DNA from: Anaerolineae bacterium
Lineage (GTDB): Bacteria > Chloroflexota > Anaerolineae > Aggregatilineales > Phototrophicaceae
Direction: 5' to 3'
DNA length: 21,153 bases
Assembly: GCA_028284565.1 (NCBI GenBank)
Contig: JANQRM010000183.1
Coordinates: 1 to 21,153 of the forward strand
In this document: positions 1-7,889 of the stretch, piece after piece
Layout: the number at the start of each line of letters is the position of its first letter
Numbering within the stretch: the first letter of the stretch is position 1
Made by a program: the position numbers and the translations under genes
The notes under the pieces: generated by a model
Databases searched by the model: none
What the model was told of the DNA's origin: nothing
Seen by the model: only the letters and a program-made list of their open reading frames with translations

Positions 1-325
1 ACTTATTGGAGGCTAAGGCACTAATGGCTTTGCCTGCATCAATCACACTCCCACCGCCAATGCTAATGACATCCTGCACATCTGCTGATTTGGCTAGGGA
101 TACACCTGCTTCGATTCGTTCTATAGTCGGTTCGCCTGAGACAGTAAAGGAAACGGTCTCCAAGCCATACGACACCAATGTATCCAGTAAATCCTGATAA
201 CGGTCAGGCATCGACCCAGTAACAATCAACACTCTTGTACCCAGCCCTCGAAAATCCTCTGCCATCCGTTGGGCATTACCCCAGCCGAAATCTATGCGTG
301 TCGCGGTTCTGAATTCAAAATTCAT
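1..325 (-). CDS. Iron-containing alcohol dehydrogenase, N-terminal part (cut by window edge)
   Basis: I translated this strand directly. The first 108 residues begin MNFEFRTATRIDFGWGNAQR, followed by a nucleotide-fold segment (TRVLIVTGSM) and the motif SIGGGSVIDAGKAISAL near residue 90. GGGSxIDxAKA is the NAD(P)-binding signature of the iron-containing (group III) alcohol dehydrogenase / glycerol dehydrogenase / dehydroquinate-synthase-like superfamily. The C-terminal metal-binding half, with its His ligands, lies outside the window, so substrate and metal cannot be judged. The gene diverges from the aldolase/kinase pair at 412, and the 86-bp gap between them must hold both promoters. Family members often reduce small aldehydes or ketones released by aldolases, which fits the neighbour, but that role is inference. 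The ATG at 325 is chosen because the protein starts there like its family; the ribosome site in front is weak. Confidence 0.85.
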   Translation of the reverse strand, partial: MNFEFRTATRIDFGWGNAQRMAEDFRGLGTRVLIVTGSMPDRYQDLLDTLVSYGLETVSFTVSGEPTIERIEAGVSLAKSADVQDVISIGGGSVIDAGKAISALASNK

Positions 326-352
326 AGCTTCGTTTGCTTTCAATTTCTTATC

Positions 353-381
353 TATCAGTGTGCAAGTGTACCGCTTATAAT
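353..381 (+). promoter_or_regulatory. Probable promoter of the aldolase-kinase pair
   Basis: A perfect TATAAT at 376-381 lies 30 bases before the chosen aldolase start. The hexamer 17 bases further upstream (353-358, TATCAG) is a poor -35 match, so the promoter may need an activator or be weak. TTCGTT at 329-334 resembles a motif near two other promoters in the window. Confidence 0.4.
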
Positions 382-411
382 AATCTTGTAACCACAAAAA
401 AGGCGAATGAA

Positions 412-1104
412 ATGGTACAGCAACTCGACCAGACGACCCAGATTAGCAAAACACGAGCCGAGATTGCTCGGATTGGGCGAATGCTCTTTGACCGTCAATT
501 GACGGATGCGGCGGGGGGGAATATCAGTGTGCGGGTGGGGGATGTCATCTGCATGTCGCCGAGCTATAGCGGACACAATAAGCAATGGCAACTCGACCCA
601 GGGGATGTGTTAGTTGTCGATTTCGAGCGTAATATCCTCGAAGGTGTCGGTGATATTTCCCGTGAGACGAGTGTACATCTCGCCTTACATCAGAACTTCG
701 CTAAGTATGGCACAGCGGTTATTCACGCTCATGCACGCAATCTCTTGGTCTTCGCCGCAACTGCTCGTCCGATGCCACCCGTTTTGGAAGCGACTCGTAA
801 ATTTGGGGTGACTCCGGTGATTGATTATGCGGTGGCGCATAGCCCGAAATTGGCTGAGTATGTTGTCGAGTCGATGCAAGGGCGCGAACAACGGATTGCC
901 AAACACGCCGTTGGAACAATTGCACCGTGGCATGGTTTGTTTTTGATGGGGAAGAATCTCCACGCCGCTTTCGATGCGGTGGAACGTTTCGATACAAATG
1001 CCTACTGCATCCTGATGGGACAGCAACTCGGCGGTAGTGCGATGCTGACTCAAGAGCGTGAGCAAATGGAGACTGCGATTCGATCATTCTCCGATACGCA
1101 TTAG
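412..1104 (+). CDS. Class II aldolase/adducin family protein (fuculose-phosphate aldolase-like)
   Basis: Zinc-dependent class II aldolases of this family cleave ketose 1-phosphates into dihydroxyacetone phosphate and an aldehyde in the cytoplasm. The 230-residue product has the family length. It shows the phosphate-binding GNIS (36-39), a catalytic-type Glu in SRETSVH (Glu85), the zinc pair HAH (His105, His107) and a third zinc His in PWHGLF (His174). The frame is open from 334, but I prefer the ATG at 412. It has AAAGG eight bases upstream, and the extra N-terminal residues of the longer version look non-coding and would cover the TATAAT at 376. The PfkB kinase starts two bases after the stop, so the two are surely co-transcribed. 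A kinase making a ketose bisphosphate next to an aldolase suggests a sugar-phosphate cleavage route. The exact substrate cannot be read, and epimerase relatives share the fold. Confidence 0.9.
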   Translation: MVQQLDQTTQISKTRAEIARIGRMLFDRQLTDAAGGNISVRVGDVICMSPSYSGHNKQWQLDPGDVLVVDFERNILEGVGDISRETSVHLALHQNFAKYGTAVIHAHARNLLVFAATARPMPPVLEATRKFGVTPVIDYAVAHSPKLAEYVVESMQGREQRIAKHAVGTIAPWHGLFLMGKNLHAAFDAVERFDTNAYCILMGQQLGGSAMLTQEREQMETAIRSFSDTH

Positions 1105-1106
1105 CT

Positions 1107-2036
1107 ATGATTCTGACCATCACCGCCAACACGACGATGGATCAGACGGTGTTTATCCCGTCGCTCATACCGAACACGACCATCCGCGCTACACAAACTG
1201 CCCATAGCATGGGGGGCAAGCCAACGGATGCCTCGTGGATATTGGGCAAGATGGGCATTCCGAGCATTGCAGTAGGCTTCAAAGCGGGCGGTATCGGGGA
1301 CAAAATCGAATCCATGCTTAACTCGCGCGAGGTACAGACGGACTTCGTGCCTGTGGGGGGCGAGTCGCGGATGAATGTCATCATCATTGCCGAAGCGCAG
1401 GGTTCGCATACCACCATCACGACCTCGACCTTAGACGTAACCGAAGCCCAAATTCAAACCCTCTATGACAAGGTGGAATCCTATCTACCAGCGGTGAATT
1501 GCGTGGTATTGGGTGGGACCTTGCCGAAAGCAGTACCGCCGTCGTTTTATACAGATGTGATTCGGCAGATACGTCAGCATGATATTCCAGTGATATTCGA
1601 TGCGGATGAACCCAATCTGAGTGCAGGTTTACAATCCAGCCCGACGTATATCAAGCCGAATGAACACGAATTGTCTCGCTTGACGGGGCGCGACATCCAA
1701 ACGCTCGATGATGCCTATCATGCCGGACGAGAGATAATCGACAAGTACGGCACGAGTCCGATTGTCACGCTGGGAGAACGGGGGTCGTTAGCCGTCTTGC
1801 CCGATAAGACCTATCGTATTCATCCGATTGCAGTCGAAGTGGTCAGTCCGGCGGGGGCAGGTGATGGGATGCTGGCGGGGCTGGCTTTGGCATTAGATCG
1901 AGGCGAGTCAATTGAAGAGGGGCTTATCCACGGCACAACCTTTGCGACTGCCATCCTCAATCGCTTGGAAACGGCAGAGTATAATCTCGACGATATTGCG
2001 CCGATTCGTGAACAGGTCCAAATCGAGGCGTATTGA
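1107..2036 (+). CDS. PfkB-family sugar-phosphate kinase (1-phosphofructokinase / tagatose-6-phosphate kinase type)
   Basis: This 309-residue protein has the length and N-terminus (ILTITANTTMDQTVFIP) of the 1-phosphofructokinase/LacC branch of the PfkB (ribokinase) superfamily, which phosphorylates sugar phosphates with ATP. The N-terminal signature reads SMGGKPTDASWILGKMG (35-51), with GGKP in place of the usual GGKG. The second signature, SPAGAGDGMLAGL, carries the catalytic base Asp253. IKPNEHELSRLTG (182-194) matches the usual NxxE Mg/ATP region. No clear Shine-Dalgarno precedes the ATG, which lies two bases after the aldolase TAG, so translational coupling is likely. With the aldolase it probably forms a phosphorylate-then-split step for a ketose phosphate; that is inference. 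The gene runs tail to tail into the broken EVE gene, with five bases between stop codons. Confidence 0.9.
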   Translation: MILTITANTTMDQTVFIPSLIPNTTIRATQTAHSMGGKPTDASWILGKMGIPSIAVGFKAGGIGDKIESMLNSREVQTDFVPVGGESRMNVIIIAEAQGSHTTITTSTLDVTEAQIQTLYDKVESYLPAVNCVVLGGTLPKAVPPSFYTDVIRQIRQHDIPVIFDADEPNLSAGLQSSPTYIKPNEHELSRLTGRDIQTLDDAYHAGREIIDKYGTSPIVTLGERGSLAVLPDKTYRIHPIAVEVVSPAGAGDGMLAGLALALDRGESIEEGLIHGTTFATAILNRLETAEYNLDDIAPIREQVQIEAY

Positions 2037-2041
2037 CCTTC

Positions 2042-3158
2042 TCAAACATCTTCTAATTGAACATCAATTGCAATTTCATCTAAGAAGTTGGGATTCAGGT
2101 ATCTAAGTAGACCCGCGTCTTCAGCTTGTTGGATTTTGTTTAGCAAAGCCGAATATGGAATATACTGACATATATGCGAAAGCGGTTGCTTCAATGCTTT
2201 AGAAAAAATTGGACGATTGATTTCTCGTTCTACCTTGTCTTGCCTTTTGTCTGGGGCAACAATATATAACGGTATCGTGATATTGGGTTGCATTGTTATC
2301 AAGTCTACCATTCTTAGCAGTCCAGAATATATCGCTGTTGTGTGCTCTATTTCAAAAGCTGCAACAATGCTGTTTCCATCAAGCCACAAGACATCAATGA
2401 GTTCGATTGTCTTAATTAGTAGCTTGATCGAACTGAACTGGTAGTGTATCTCTCAATCCAGATAGCTCACTAAAATGTTGACCATCAAATGATTTATTCT
2501 TGTCATTATTGGCAACCCACAAACTCAAACTCATTTGTTGTCCCACATTTAGAAGTAACCACTGTATTTCTTCATGTGCGATTGTTTCATCGTCCAAAAG
2601 TTGGTGATTCTCAATATCAGTATTGTCGGCTTCGTCGTTCTCAGGAATAGACACTGAGCCCGATTTAGTTTGATAAATATTGGCTTTTCGCTTGAGTTTT
2701 TTCGGATCAAATTCCCGAACTATAGGGTTTTGTTCAGCATCCGTTAGTGCATCAATGATGACTTGTGCATCTGCTTTACTTTCCTCAACAGGTGAACCTC
2801 TAAAGTGACCTGACCATGAATTTGGTGATTTCATGTCTTGAAAATATGAAAGCTGAGAGCCGAGTGATTTTACCGGTATAGCATGTTCCGGCGATAGGCT
2901 CATAACAACTCTAACAGGGACACGACTAGAAAAATCAGCTTCACTCCATATCTGACTATCATCTCTGAAAGGTTTACCTATTACCTCCAAAACAGCAAAA
3001 AAGCGTGATAACCCTGTCATGTAACAAAGTAGCAAATCGCCCGGTTGGATTTTTTGAACAGTACGCCATCTATTGCTTTGGAAACCTGATATGTTAGCTC
3101 CTGCATCAATAAACTCTTGCCAAGTGTTCCATGTAAAAAGGTTCACCCAATATTTCAT
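2042..3158 (-). pseudogene. EVE-domain protein with putative nuclease C-terminus, broken by a one-base frameshift
   Basis: The N-terminal part (3158-2412, 248 aa) begins MKYWVNLFTWNTWQEFID and continues RWRTVQKIQPGDLLLCYMTG, a pattern of EVE domains (PUA-like folds that bind modified bases). It stops at a TAA at 2412-2414 after FDQATN. The following frame continues at once with KTIELIDVLWLDGNSIVAAF and EIEHTTAIYSGLLRMVDLI, down to a stop at 2042. Removing one T from AATTAAG at 2413-2418 would join the halves into one 371-residue protein reading FDQATNKTIELIDVLW. DVLW followed by FEIE resembles the acidic D...ExE layout of PD-(D/E)XK nucleases, so a modification-dependent restriction role is plausible but inferred. 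The start ATG at 3158 has AGGTG six bases upstream. The DNA is more AT-rich than its neighbours, consistent with transfer. A sequencing error would also explain the break. Confidence 0.75.
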
Positions 3159-3785
3159 TTAAAGCACCTGTCTAAGATATTACTGAAGAAGAATGAGTAT
3201 AGCTTACAAATAAAGCCTCAAACAAACTACAAGCCCCGTTCTTGGTATTGGGACAATTAAGAGCGATAGTCTATGACATCATTGGAGTGTATCCAGTACG
3301 GCACCTTGCCTGTGTTGCAGTATGTCACAATCTCAATGTACTTGATAGGAGTTTGTAAGATTAGCGGGAAGGGAATTATCATATTTCATAACATAACAAT
3401 GTATCAGAGTGAAGGAGTGGTTAAAGGGACGAGTGGGTTGGTACAGATGGCATCGGAGAGTATGAAGCAAGACCAATACGGTGCAACGGATACACTGATG
3501 TTCGAGTCCCTTGAGGATGCGCTGAATCATATTCGTCGCTCATACTCAAATTCAATCGTGGCTCATGATTGCAGTGAGGGACGCTGTCATGGCTTCTCTT
3601 TTTGGCTTGTTTAACCCTTAATATTCACTACCCGAATTGGGTACTTATTATCCCTGAAACAAGTAACTAACCATCCTCTAACAGTATCTCCTTCTTTCCT
3701 CGCATATTCCCAAAATTGTAAAAGATTCAAGCTGATAGGGCAATGTAAGCCGTGTTATGGCAGAATAGCGGATGGTGGTTTCTAG
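3159..3785. other. Low-information spacer between the EVE pseudogene and the PKD gene
   Basis: This 627-base stretch holds only one weakly supported ORF (3273-3614). A short inverted repeat, TACCC (3629-3633) with GGGTA (3639-3643), has no U-tract good enough to call a terminator. I could not find a convincing promoter for the PKD gene in the last 150 bases. Like the EVE gene next door, it is AT-richer than the surrounding genes. Confidence 0.5.
3273..3614 (+). CDS. Doubtful small hypothetical protein (113 aa)
   Basis: I do not recognise this ORF. It has a hydrophobic N-terminal half (VTISMYLIGVCKISGKGIII) and a more ordinary C-terminal half with an acidic/helical stretch (ESLEDALNHIRRSYSNS), ending in a Cys/His-containing patch (HDCSEGRCHGFSFWLV). 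Only a weak purine-rich AAGAG lies upstream of its ATG. A later ATG at 3399 would leave a 71-residue product but has no ribosome site either. It stands alone between a broken gene and the PKD gene. It could be a real orphan, a decayed remnant belonging to the transferred block, or chance. Confidence 0.3.
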   Translation: MTSLECIQYGTLPVLQYVTISMYLIGVCKISGKGIIIFHNITMYQSEGVVKGTSGLVQMASESMKQDQYGATDTLMFESLEDALNHIRRSYSNSIVAHDCSEGRCHGFSFWLV

Positions 3786-6700
3786 TTGCAGGATAATCGA
3801 GTCAAGGGAATCGCGTTAATTGGCATGTCAGTGAGTCCATTGTTGCAGATTCTTCATAGCAACACCCATTCTCAGTGGGCTAAGGGGTTACAGACCTATT
3901 TGGCTCAACAGGGGATTTCGGCGCGCTTGCTCCGTATCGCTCAGGCTGGGGATTTGCCATCTCGCAGTGTTGTCATTCTTCTTGTGACTCCCCAACTCCT
4001 GCAATCGGCTGGCTTCCGTCCGATGATTAAGGTAATCAACGATCAGGGCAGTCCGATTATTCCTGTGTTAATTCGGCCATTGCCTGCTGGCATGACGAAT
4101 CCCTTCCGCCAAGTTGTCGATGCTAGCGCACAACCACAACATGCGCTCAATCAGCTGATTGCCATGTTGGGTCGCAAAGGCATAATCCCTGTATCTCGAC
4201 CTCAACGGATGCGACTTCCATCTACCACAGCCAATCGAATCGTCATCCTGCTCATTCTCTTCCTGTTTGGGAGTGTGGTCTTGGGGATGGCGGGCTTGGT
4301 TATCTCAACGACGAGTCAAGAACCACCTTTGCCAACTTTGATTGCTCTCGATACCAACGATGCAGATGAAGATGTCGCCAAGCAGTTTATACCGGATAAA
4401 AGTGATGGCAATTCAGAGGCGGAAGTCACTGAGACTCCTCAACCTGAGATTGAAGCGATGGCAGAAGTGGATGTTGAAGTCACTGCAGAAGTGACACAAG
4501 AAGCTGAAATCGAAGTCACTGCAGAAGCGACACAAGAACCCCTCGGCTTTGCTGGCTTTTCTGTCAGTCCACAATCGGGAGATGCCCCGTTGACCGTGAC
4601 CATCTTTAATGAGTCGGATGGTGATATTGTGTCCTATTCGTGGGACTTTGATGGGGATGGCACAGTCGATAGCACGGATGCGAATCCACCGCCGTATTTG
4701 TTTGAATTCGGTGGAAGTTATCCTATGCAATTGACGGTCACGGACTCGAATGGGGTAGACGATAGCCATGTCGAAATGATTGAAGTCGGGCTGTCGGTTG
4801 AGGAAGAAGAGTATCGGTACATTATCGAAAATCCGAGAGCTGACCTTACGGCTGATTTTTCGGTCACACCAACGGAGGGGATTGCCCCGCTGACAGTGCA
4901 ATTTGAGAACTTCTCGACAGCTGAATTGGAGATCGTGAAGTACCAGTGGGATTTTGATGGAAATAGCACAACAGACAGCACCGCGCCTGTGCCGATGCCT
5001 CACACCTTTACTGTGCCGGGGGATTATGAGATTCGCTTGATTATTACGGATAGCGACGGCAACCGCGCCACTGAGACTCACTTTGTCTATGTCTATGACC
5101 CGAATGAACGCTTCGTCCCTCCGAGTGACCCGCCAATCGCGGATTTTGATATTGATATTGCGTATGGGCAAGCTCCGCTCGTCGTCAATTTCACGAACTA
5201 TTCAAGTGGCGATATTGCCTTTTATGCATGGGACTTTAATGGGGATGGCACTGTCGATAGCAATGCTGAGAATCCATCGCCCTATACGTTCATTCAAGGA
5301 GGGGATTTCCAACCGAAGTTGATTGTTTCCACTTTGGGAGGGGTGAGTGACCAGCATTCGACCTTGATCACTGTCGAACCGCCTGACCCACCCGAAGCTG
5401 ACTTTGACCTTGATCCGTCGGAGGGTGAAGCTCCGTTAACGGTTCAATTTACGGACTTTTCGTATGGGGCGATTACCTCCTATGCTTGGGATTTCGATGG
5501 GAATGGCACGACGGATAGCACCCAACCCAATCCAAGCTACACCTATAACACACCGGGCGAATATGAGGTGCAATTGATTGTGTCGGGTCCGGGTGGTGTG
5601 AGTGAGCCGATATGGGATTACGTCCTCGTCCTTGAACCCGAGCCGCCATTTGCTGATTTCAGCTTTACGCCAGAAGAGGGGACTGCACCCTTATCAGTGA
5701 CCTTTACCAATCTCTCCGAAGGCAGTATTAATAGCTATGCGTGGGATTTTGATGGGGATGGCAATATTGATAGCACAGTTCCCAATCCAACCTATATCTA
5801 CAACGAAGCAGGGGATTATGATGTCAGTTTGACCGTCAGTGGGTTAGGCGGGACGGATACGGCTTTTGATCTCGTGATTGTGGAGGATACCGAGTCGGAT
5901 GCACTCGTTGCACAATTCACCGCGAATCCGACGACGGGGACTGCCCCATTAACGGTCACATTTGCCAATCTATCAAGCGGGGATATTCAGCAGACGAGTT
6001 GGGATTTTGATGGCGATGGTGTCGGGGATAGCCCAGACGTGAATCCACCACCGCATATTTATACTGAAGTGGGTGTCTATCAGGCGACCTTGACCATTAC
6101 CGATTCGCAGGGACAATTTGAGTCATTCTCAACAACGATTGAAGTCACGGAATCAGATGATCCGCCACCTCAACCTCCGATTGCTAATTTCACAGTCAAT
6201 TCAATGGCAGGGACTGCACCATTGACAATTACCGTAGCGAATCTCTCAACGGGGGATATTGTGAGCTATGCGTGGGATTTCAATGGTGACGCAGTTGTCG
6301 ATAGCGATAGCGTGACTCCACCGCCCTACACCTACACGACTGTCGGGACGCACACGATTGCCTTGACCGTCACGAATACACAAGGCTTGTCGCATACGAC
6401 TACCACAACTGTCAATGTGACGGAAGCCATTCCAACTATGGTCGATTTCATTGCCTCGCCGATTTCGGGGACAGTTCCCTTAGAAGTGAGCTTTACAAAC
6501 TTCTCATCGGGGAATATCCTGTCTTATGCGTGGGATTTCAATGGGGATACGGTTGTGGATAGTACGGAAGTTAGTCCGTCACCTTATGTCTACACCATAG
6601 AGGGGAACTACAATGCCACATTGACGGTGGTTGACCAAAGTGGTGTCCCGCAATCGAAAACGCAAGTGATTAATGTTCTCCCTATTGCGCTTCCCGACCC

Positions 6701-7793
6701 GCCTGTCGCCAGCTTTGTTGCTTCACCGATTTCGGGGACATCACCCCTCGCTGTGACCTTTACGAACACATCTACAGGAACAATCGTCAGCTATGCGTGG
6801 GATTTCAATGGAGATACGGTGGTCGATAGCACGGATGCGAATCCACCTGTCCATACCTATACGGAAGCCGGAGTCTATACAGCATCCCTAACAGTGACAG
6901 ATGCACATAACCAATCGACAACCGCAACGGCAACCATTACGGTTACTGAACCGCCACCTCCGCCCCTGCCAGTTGCTAGCTTCACTGCGACCCCCTTGTC
7001 AGGGAATACACCGCTACTTGTTACGTTTACGAACACGTCCACAGGGACAATCGTCAGCTATGCGTGGGACTTTGATGGAGATACGGTAGTCGATAGCACG
7101 GAGGCGAATCCACCTGCTTATACATACGCCGAAGCCGGGACTTTCATGGCTTCACTGACAGTGACAGATGCACATAACCAATCGACAATCGCGACGGCGA
7201 CGATTACAGTGAGCGACGCACCCCCGCCACCACCGATAGCCAGTTTCACTGCCACGCCCTTATCGGGAAATGCACCTCTGTTGGTCACTTTCACGAATAC
7301 ATCTACGGGAGCGATTACAGCGTATGCATGGGACTTCGATGGCGATACGGTTGTCGATAGTATGGATTCCAATCCACCTGCCTATACCTATACTGATGCT
7401 GGGACGTATACGGTCTCATTAAGTGTGCGTGATGCCATCGGACAAATTACCACAGCTACCGCAATGATCACGGTCAGCGACCCACCCCCGCCCCCACCAC
7501 CGATTGCTAGCTTCGTTGCCTCACCCATTTCTGGTACTGTCCCGATGTCAGTGACCTTTACCAACACATCGACTGGTAGTATCACGAATTATTCATGGGA
7601 CTTTGATGGTGATACCGTCGACAGCACAGATGCCAATCCACCTGCTTATACCTATACTGAAGTTGGAAGCTATACCGTCACGTTAACCGTGCAAGGGGAG
7701 GGTGGTAGTCATTCATCTTCACAAGTCATCACGGTTGAATCTGTATCAGACGAAGGCGGTGACGACGCTGGTGATGACGAATCTGACGAGTAA
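3786..7793 (+). CDS. Membrane-anchored PKD-repeat surface protein with TIR-like cytoplasmic domain
   Basis: The 1335-residue product has four parts. Residues 1-100 look like a TIR/Rossmann-like domain: alternating strands KGIALIG, ISARLLRI, SVVILLVTPQLLQSAG and PIIPVLIRPLP. The conserved TIR Glu after the S-x-W region is not apparent, so NADase activity is not expected. Residues 151-174 form one transmembrane helix with Arg-rich flanking sequence on its N-terminal side, placing the head in the cytoplasm. Residues 175-252 are a Thr/Glu-rich linker with a duplicated EVTAExTQE. From about 253 there are 12 PKD domains of about 85-90 residues, each with WDF(D/N)GD/N...DS and a P-x-Y-T-Y-type strand; PKD domains mediate surface protein or carbohydrate contacts. 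An acidic tail (DEGGDDAGDDESDE) ends it. I chose TTG at 3786 because GGTGG lies seven bases upstream and the first strand needs it; ATG 3825 would cut into that strand. Confidence 0.88.
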   Translation: MQDNRVKGIALIGMSVSPLLQILHSNTHSQWAKGLQTYLAQQGISARLLRIAQAGDLPSRSVVILLVTPQLLQSAGFRPMIKVINDQGSPIIPVLIRPLPAGMTNPFRQVVDASAQPQHALNQLIAMLGRKGIIPVSRPQRMRLPSTTANRIVILLILFLFGSVVLGMAGLVISTTSQEPPLPTLIALDTNDADEDVAKQFIPDKSDGNSEAEVTETPQPEIEAMAEVDVEVTAEVTQEAEIEVTAEATQEPLGFAGFSVSPQSGDAPLTVTIFNESDGDIVSYSWDFDGDGTVDSTDANPPPYLFEFGGSYPMQLTVTDSNGVDDSHVEMIEVGLSVEEEEYRYIIENPRADLTADFSVTPTEGIAPLTVQFENFSTAELEIVKYQWDFDGNSTTDSTAPVPMPHTFTVPGDYEIRLIITDSDGNRATETHFVYVYDPNERFVPPSDPPIADFDIDIAYGQAPLVVNFTNYSSGDIAFYAWDFNGDGTVDSNAENPSPYTFIQGGDFQPKLIVSTLGGVSDQHSTLITVEPPDPPEADFDLDPSEGEAPLTVQFTDFSYGAITSYAWDFDGNGTTDSTQPNPSYTYNTPGEYEVQLIVSGPGGVSEPIWDYVLVLEPEPPFADFSFTPEEGTAPLSVTFTNLSEGSINSYAWDFDGDGNIDSTVPNPTYIYNEAGDYDVSLTVSGLGGTDTAFDLVIVEDTESDALVAQFTANPTTGTAPLTVTFANLSSGDIQQTSWDFDGDGVGDSPDVNPPPHIYTEVGVYQATLTITDSQGQFESFSTTIEVTESDDPPPQPPIANFTVNSMAGTAPLTITVANLSTGDIVSYAWDFNGDAVVDSDSVTPPPYTYTTVGTHTIALTVTNTQGLSHTTTTTVNVTEAIPTMVDFIASPISGTVPLEVSFTNFSSGNILSYAWDFNGDTVVDSTEVSPSPYVYTIEGNYNATLTVVDQSGVPQSKTQVINVLPIALPDPPVASFVASPISGTSPLAVTFTNTSTGTIVSYAWDFNGDTVVDSTDANPPVHTYTEAGVYTASLTVTDAHNQSTTATATITVTEPPPPPLPVASFTATPLSGNTPLLVTFTNTSTGTIVSYAWDFDGDTVVDSTEANPPAYTYAEAGTFMASLTVTDAHNQSTIATATITVSDAPPPPPIASFTATPLSGNAPLLVTFTNTSTGAITAYAWDFDGDTVVDSMDSNPPAYTYTDAGTYTVSLSVRDAIGQITTATAMITVSDPPPPPPPIASFVASPISGTVPMSVTFTNTSTGSITNYSWDFDGDTVDSTDANPPAYTYTEVGSYTVTLTVQGEGGSHSSSQVITVESVSDEGGDDAGDDESDE
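4476..4538 (+). repeat. 36-bp tandem duplication in the acidic linker of the PKD protein
   Basis: A 27-base sequence at 4476-4502 recurs at 4512-4538 with one mismatch (T to C), a 36-base offset. It encodes two copies of EVTAE(V/A)TQE. It keeps the reading frame and lengthens the extracellular linker just outside the membrane. Confidence 0.85.
6703..7485 (+). repeat. Recently amplified PKD units 9-11 in tandem
   Basis: Three adjacent PKD-coding units are nearly the same at the DNA level, with offsets of 267 and 264 bases measured at the TATGC(G/A)TGG of each WDF motif. Units 9 and 10 share exact runs of more than 20 bases around the WDF motif and around the segment encoding TDAHNQST. The earlier units 1-8 agree mainly at the protein level. 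This pattern indicates recent duplication at the C-terminal end of the array. Confidence 0.85.
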
Positions 7794-7815
7794 CATTCGT
7801 TTTTATTCGATTAGA

Positions 7816-7846
7816 TTTTCGTTTTTTCCCCGTTAAGTTTTATAAT
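7816..7846 (+). promoter_or_regulatory. Probable promoter and candidate operator of the lacI-type gene
   Basis: TATAAT at 7841-7846 is a perfect -10 box, 43 bases before the TTG start. Seventeen bases upstream, ending at 7823, is TTTTCGTT rather than a consensus -35. The same 8-mer occurs on the minus strand next to the BtpA operon -10 box, so it may be part of a repressor site that includes autoregulation; that is speculative. Confidence 0.45.
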
Positions 7847-7875
7847 CACCCTCAAGTGTTAAATGATTGACAAAT

Positions 7876-7880
7876 GAGGA
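7876..7880 (+). promoter_or_regulatory. Ribosome binding site selecting the TTG start of the LacI gene
   Basis: GAGGA sits nine bases before TTG 7890. No ATG in the same frame offers a complete helix-turn-helix, so the TTG is the natural start. Confidence 0.7.
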
Positions 7881-7889
7881 TACAGACGC

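Noticed and set aside
334..411. Upstream extension of the aldolase ORF from ATG 334
   Set aside because: It would cover the TATAAT at 376-381, adds 26 residues unlike the family, and the ATG at 412 has a better ribosome site.
685..1132. Minus-strand ORFs opposite the aldolase
   Set aside because: Antisense shadows with Arg/His/Ser-rich composition; the plus strand carries all catalytic motifs.
3629..3643. TACCC/GGGTA inverted repeat as a terminator
   Set aside because: Only five pairs and no clear T-run follows; too weak to call.
4413..5171. 252-residue minus-strand ORF opposite the PKD gene
   Set aside because: It is a shadow of the repetitive PKD coding sequence, with basic, low-quality composition and no recognisable domain or ribosome site.
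6703..7730. Tandem repeats considered as a CRISPR or intergenic array
   Set aside because: The roughly 265-base units are in frame and encode PKD domains; there are no short identical repeats with unique spacers.
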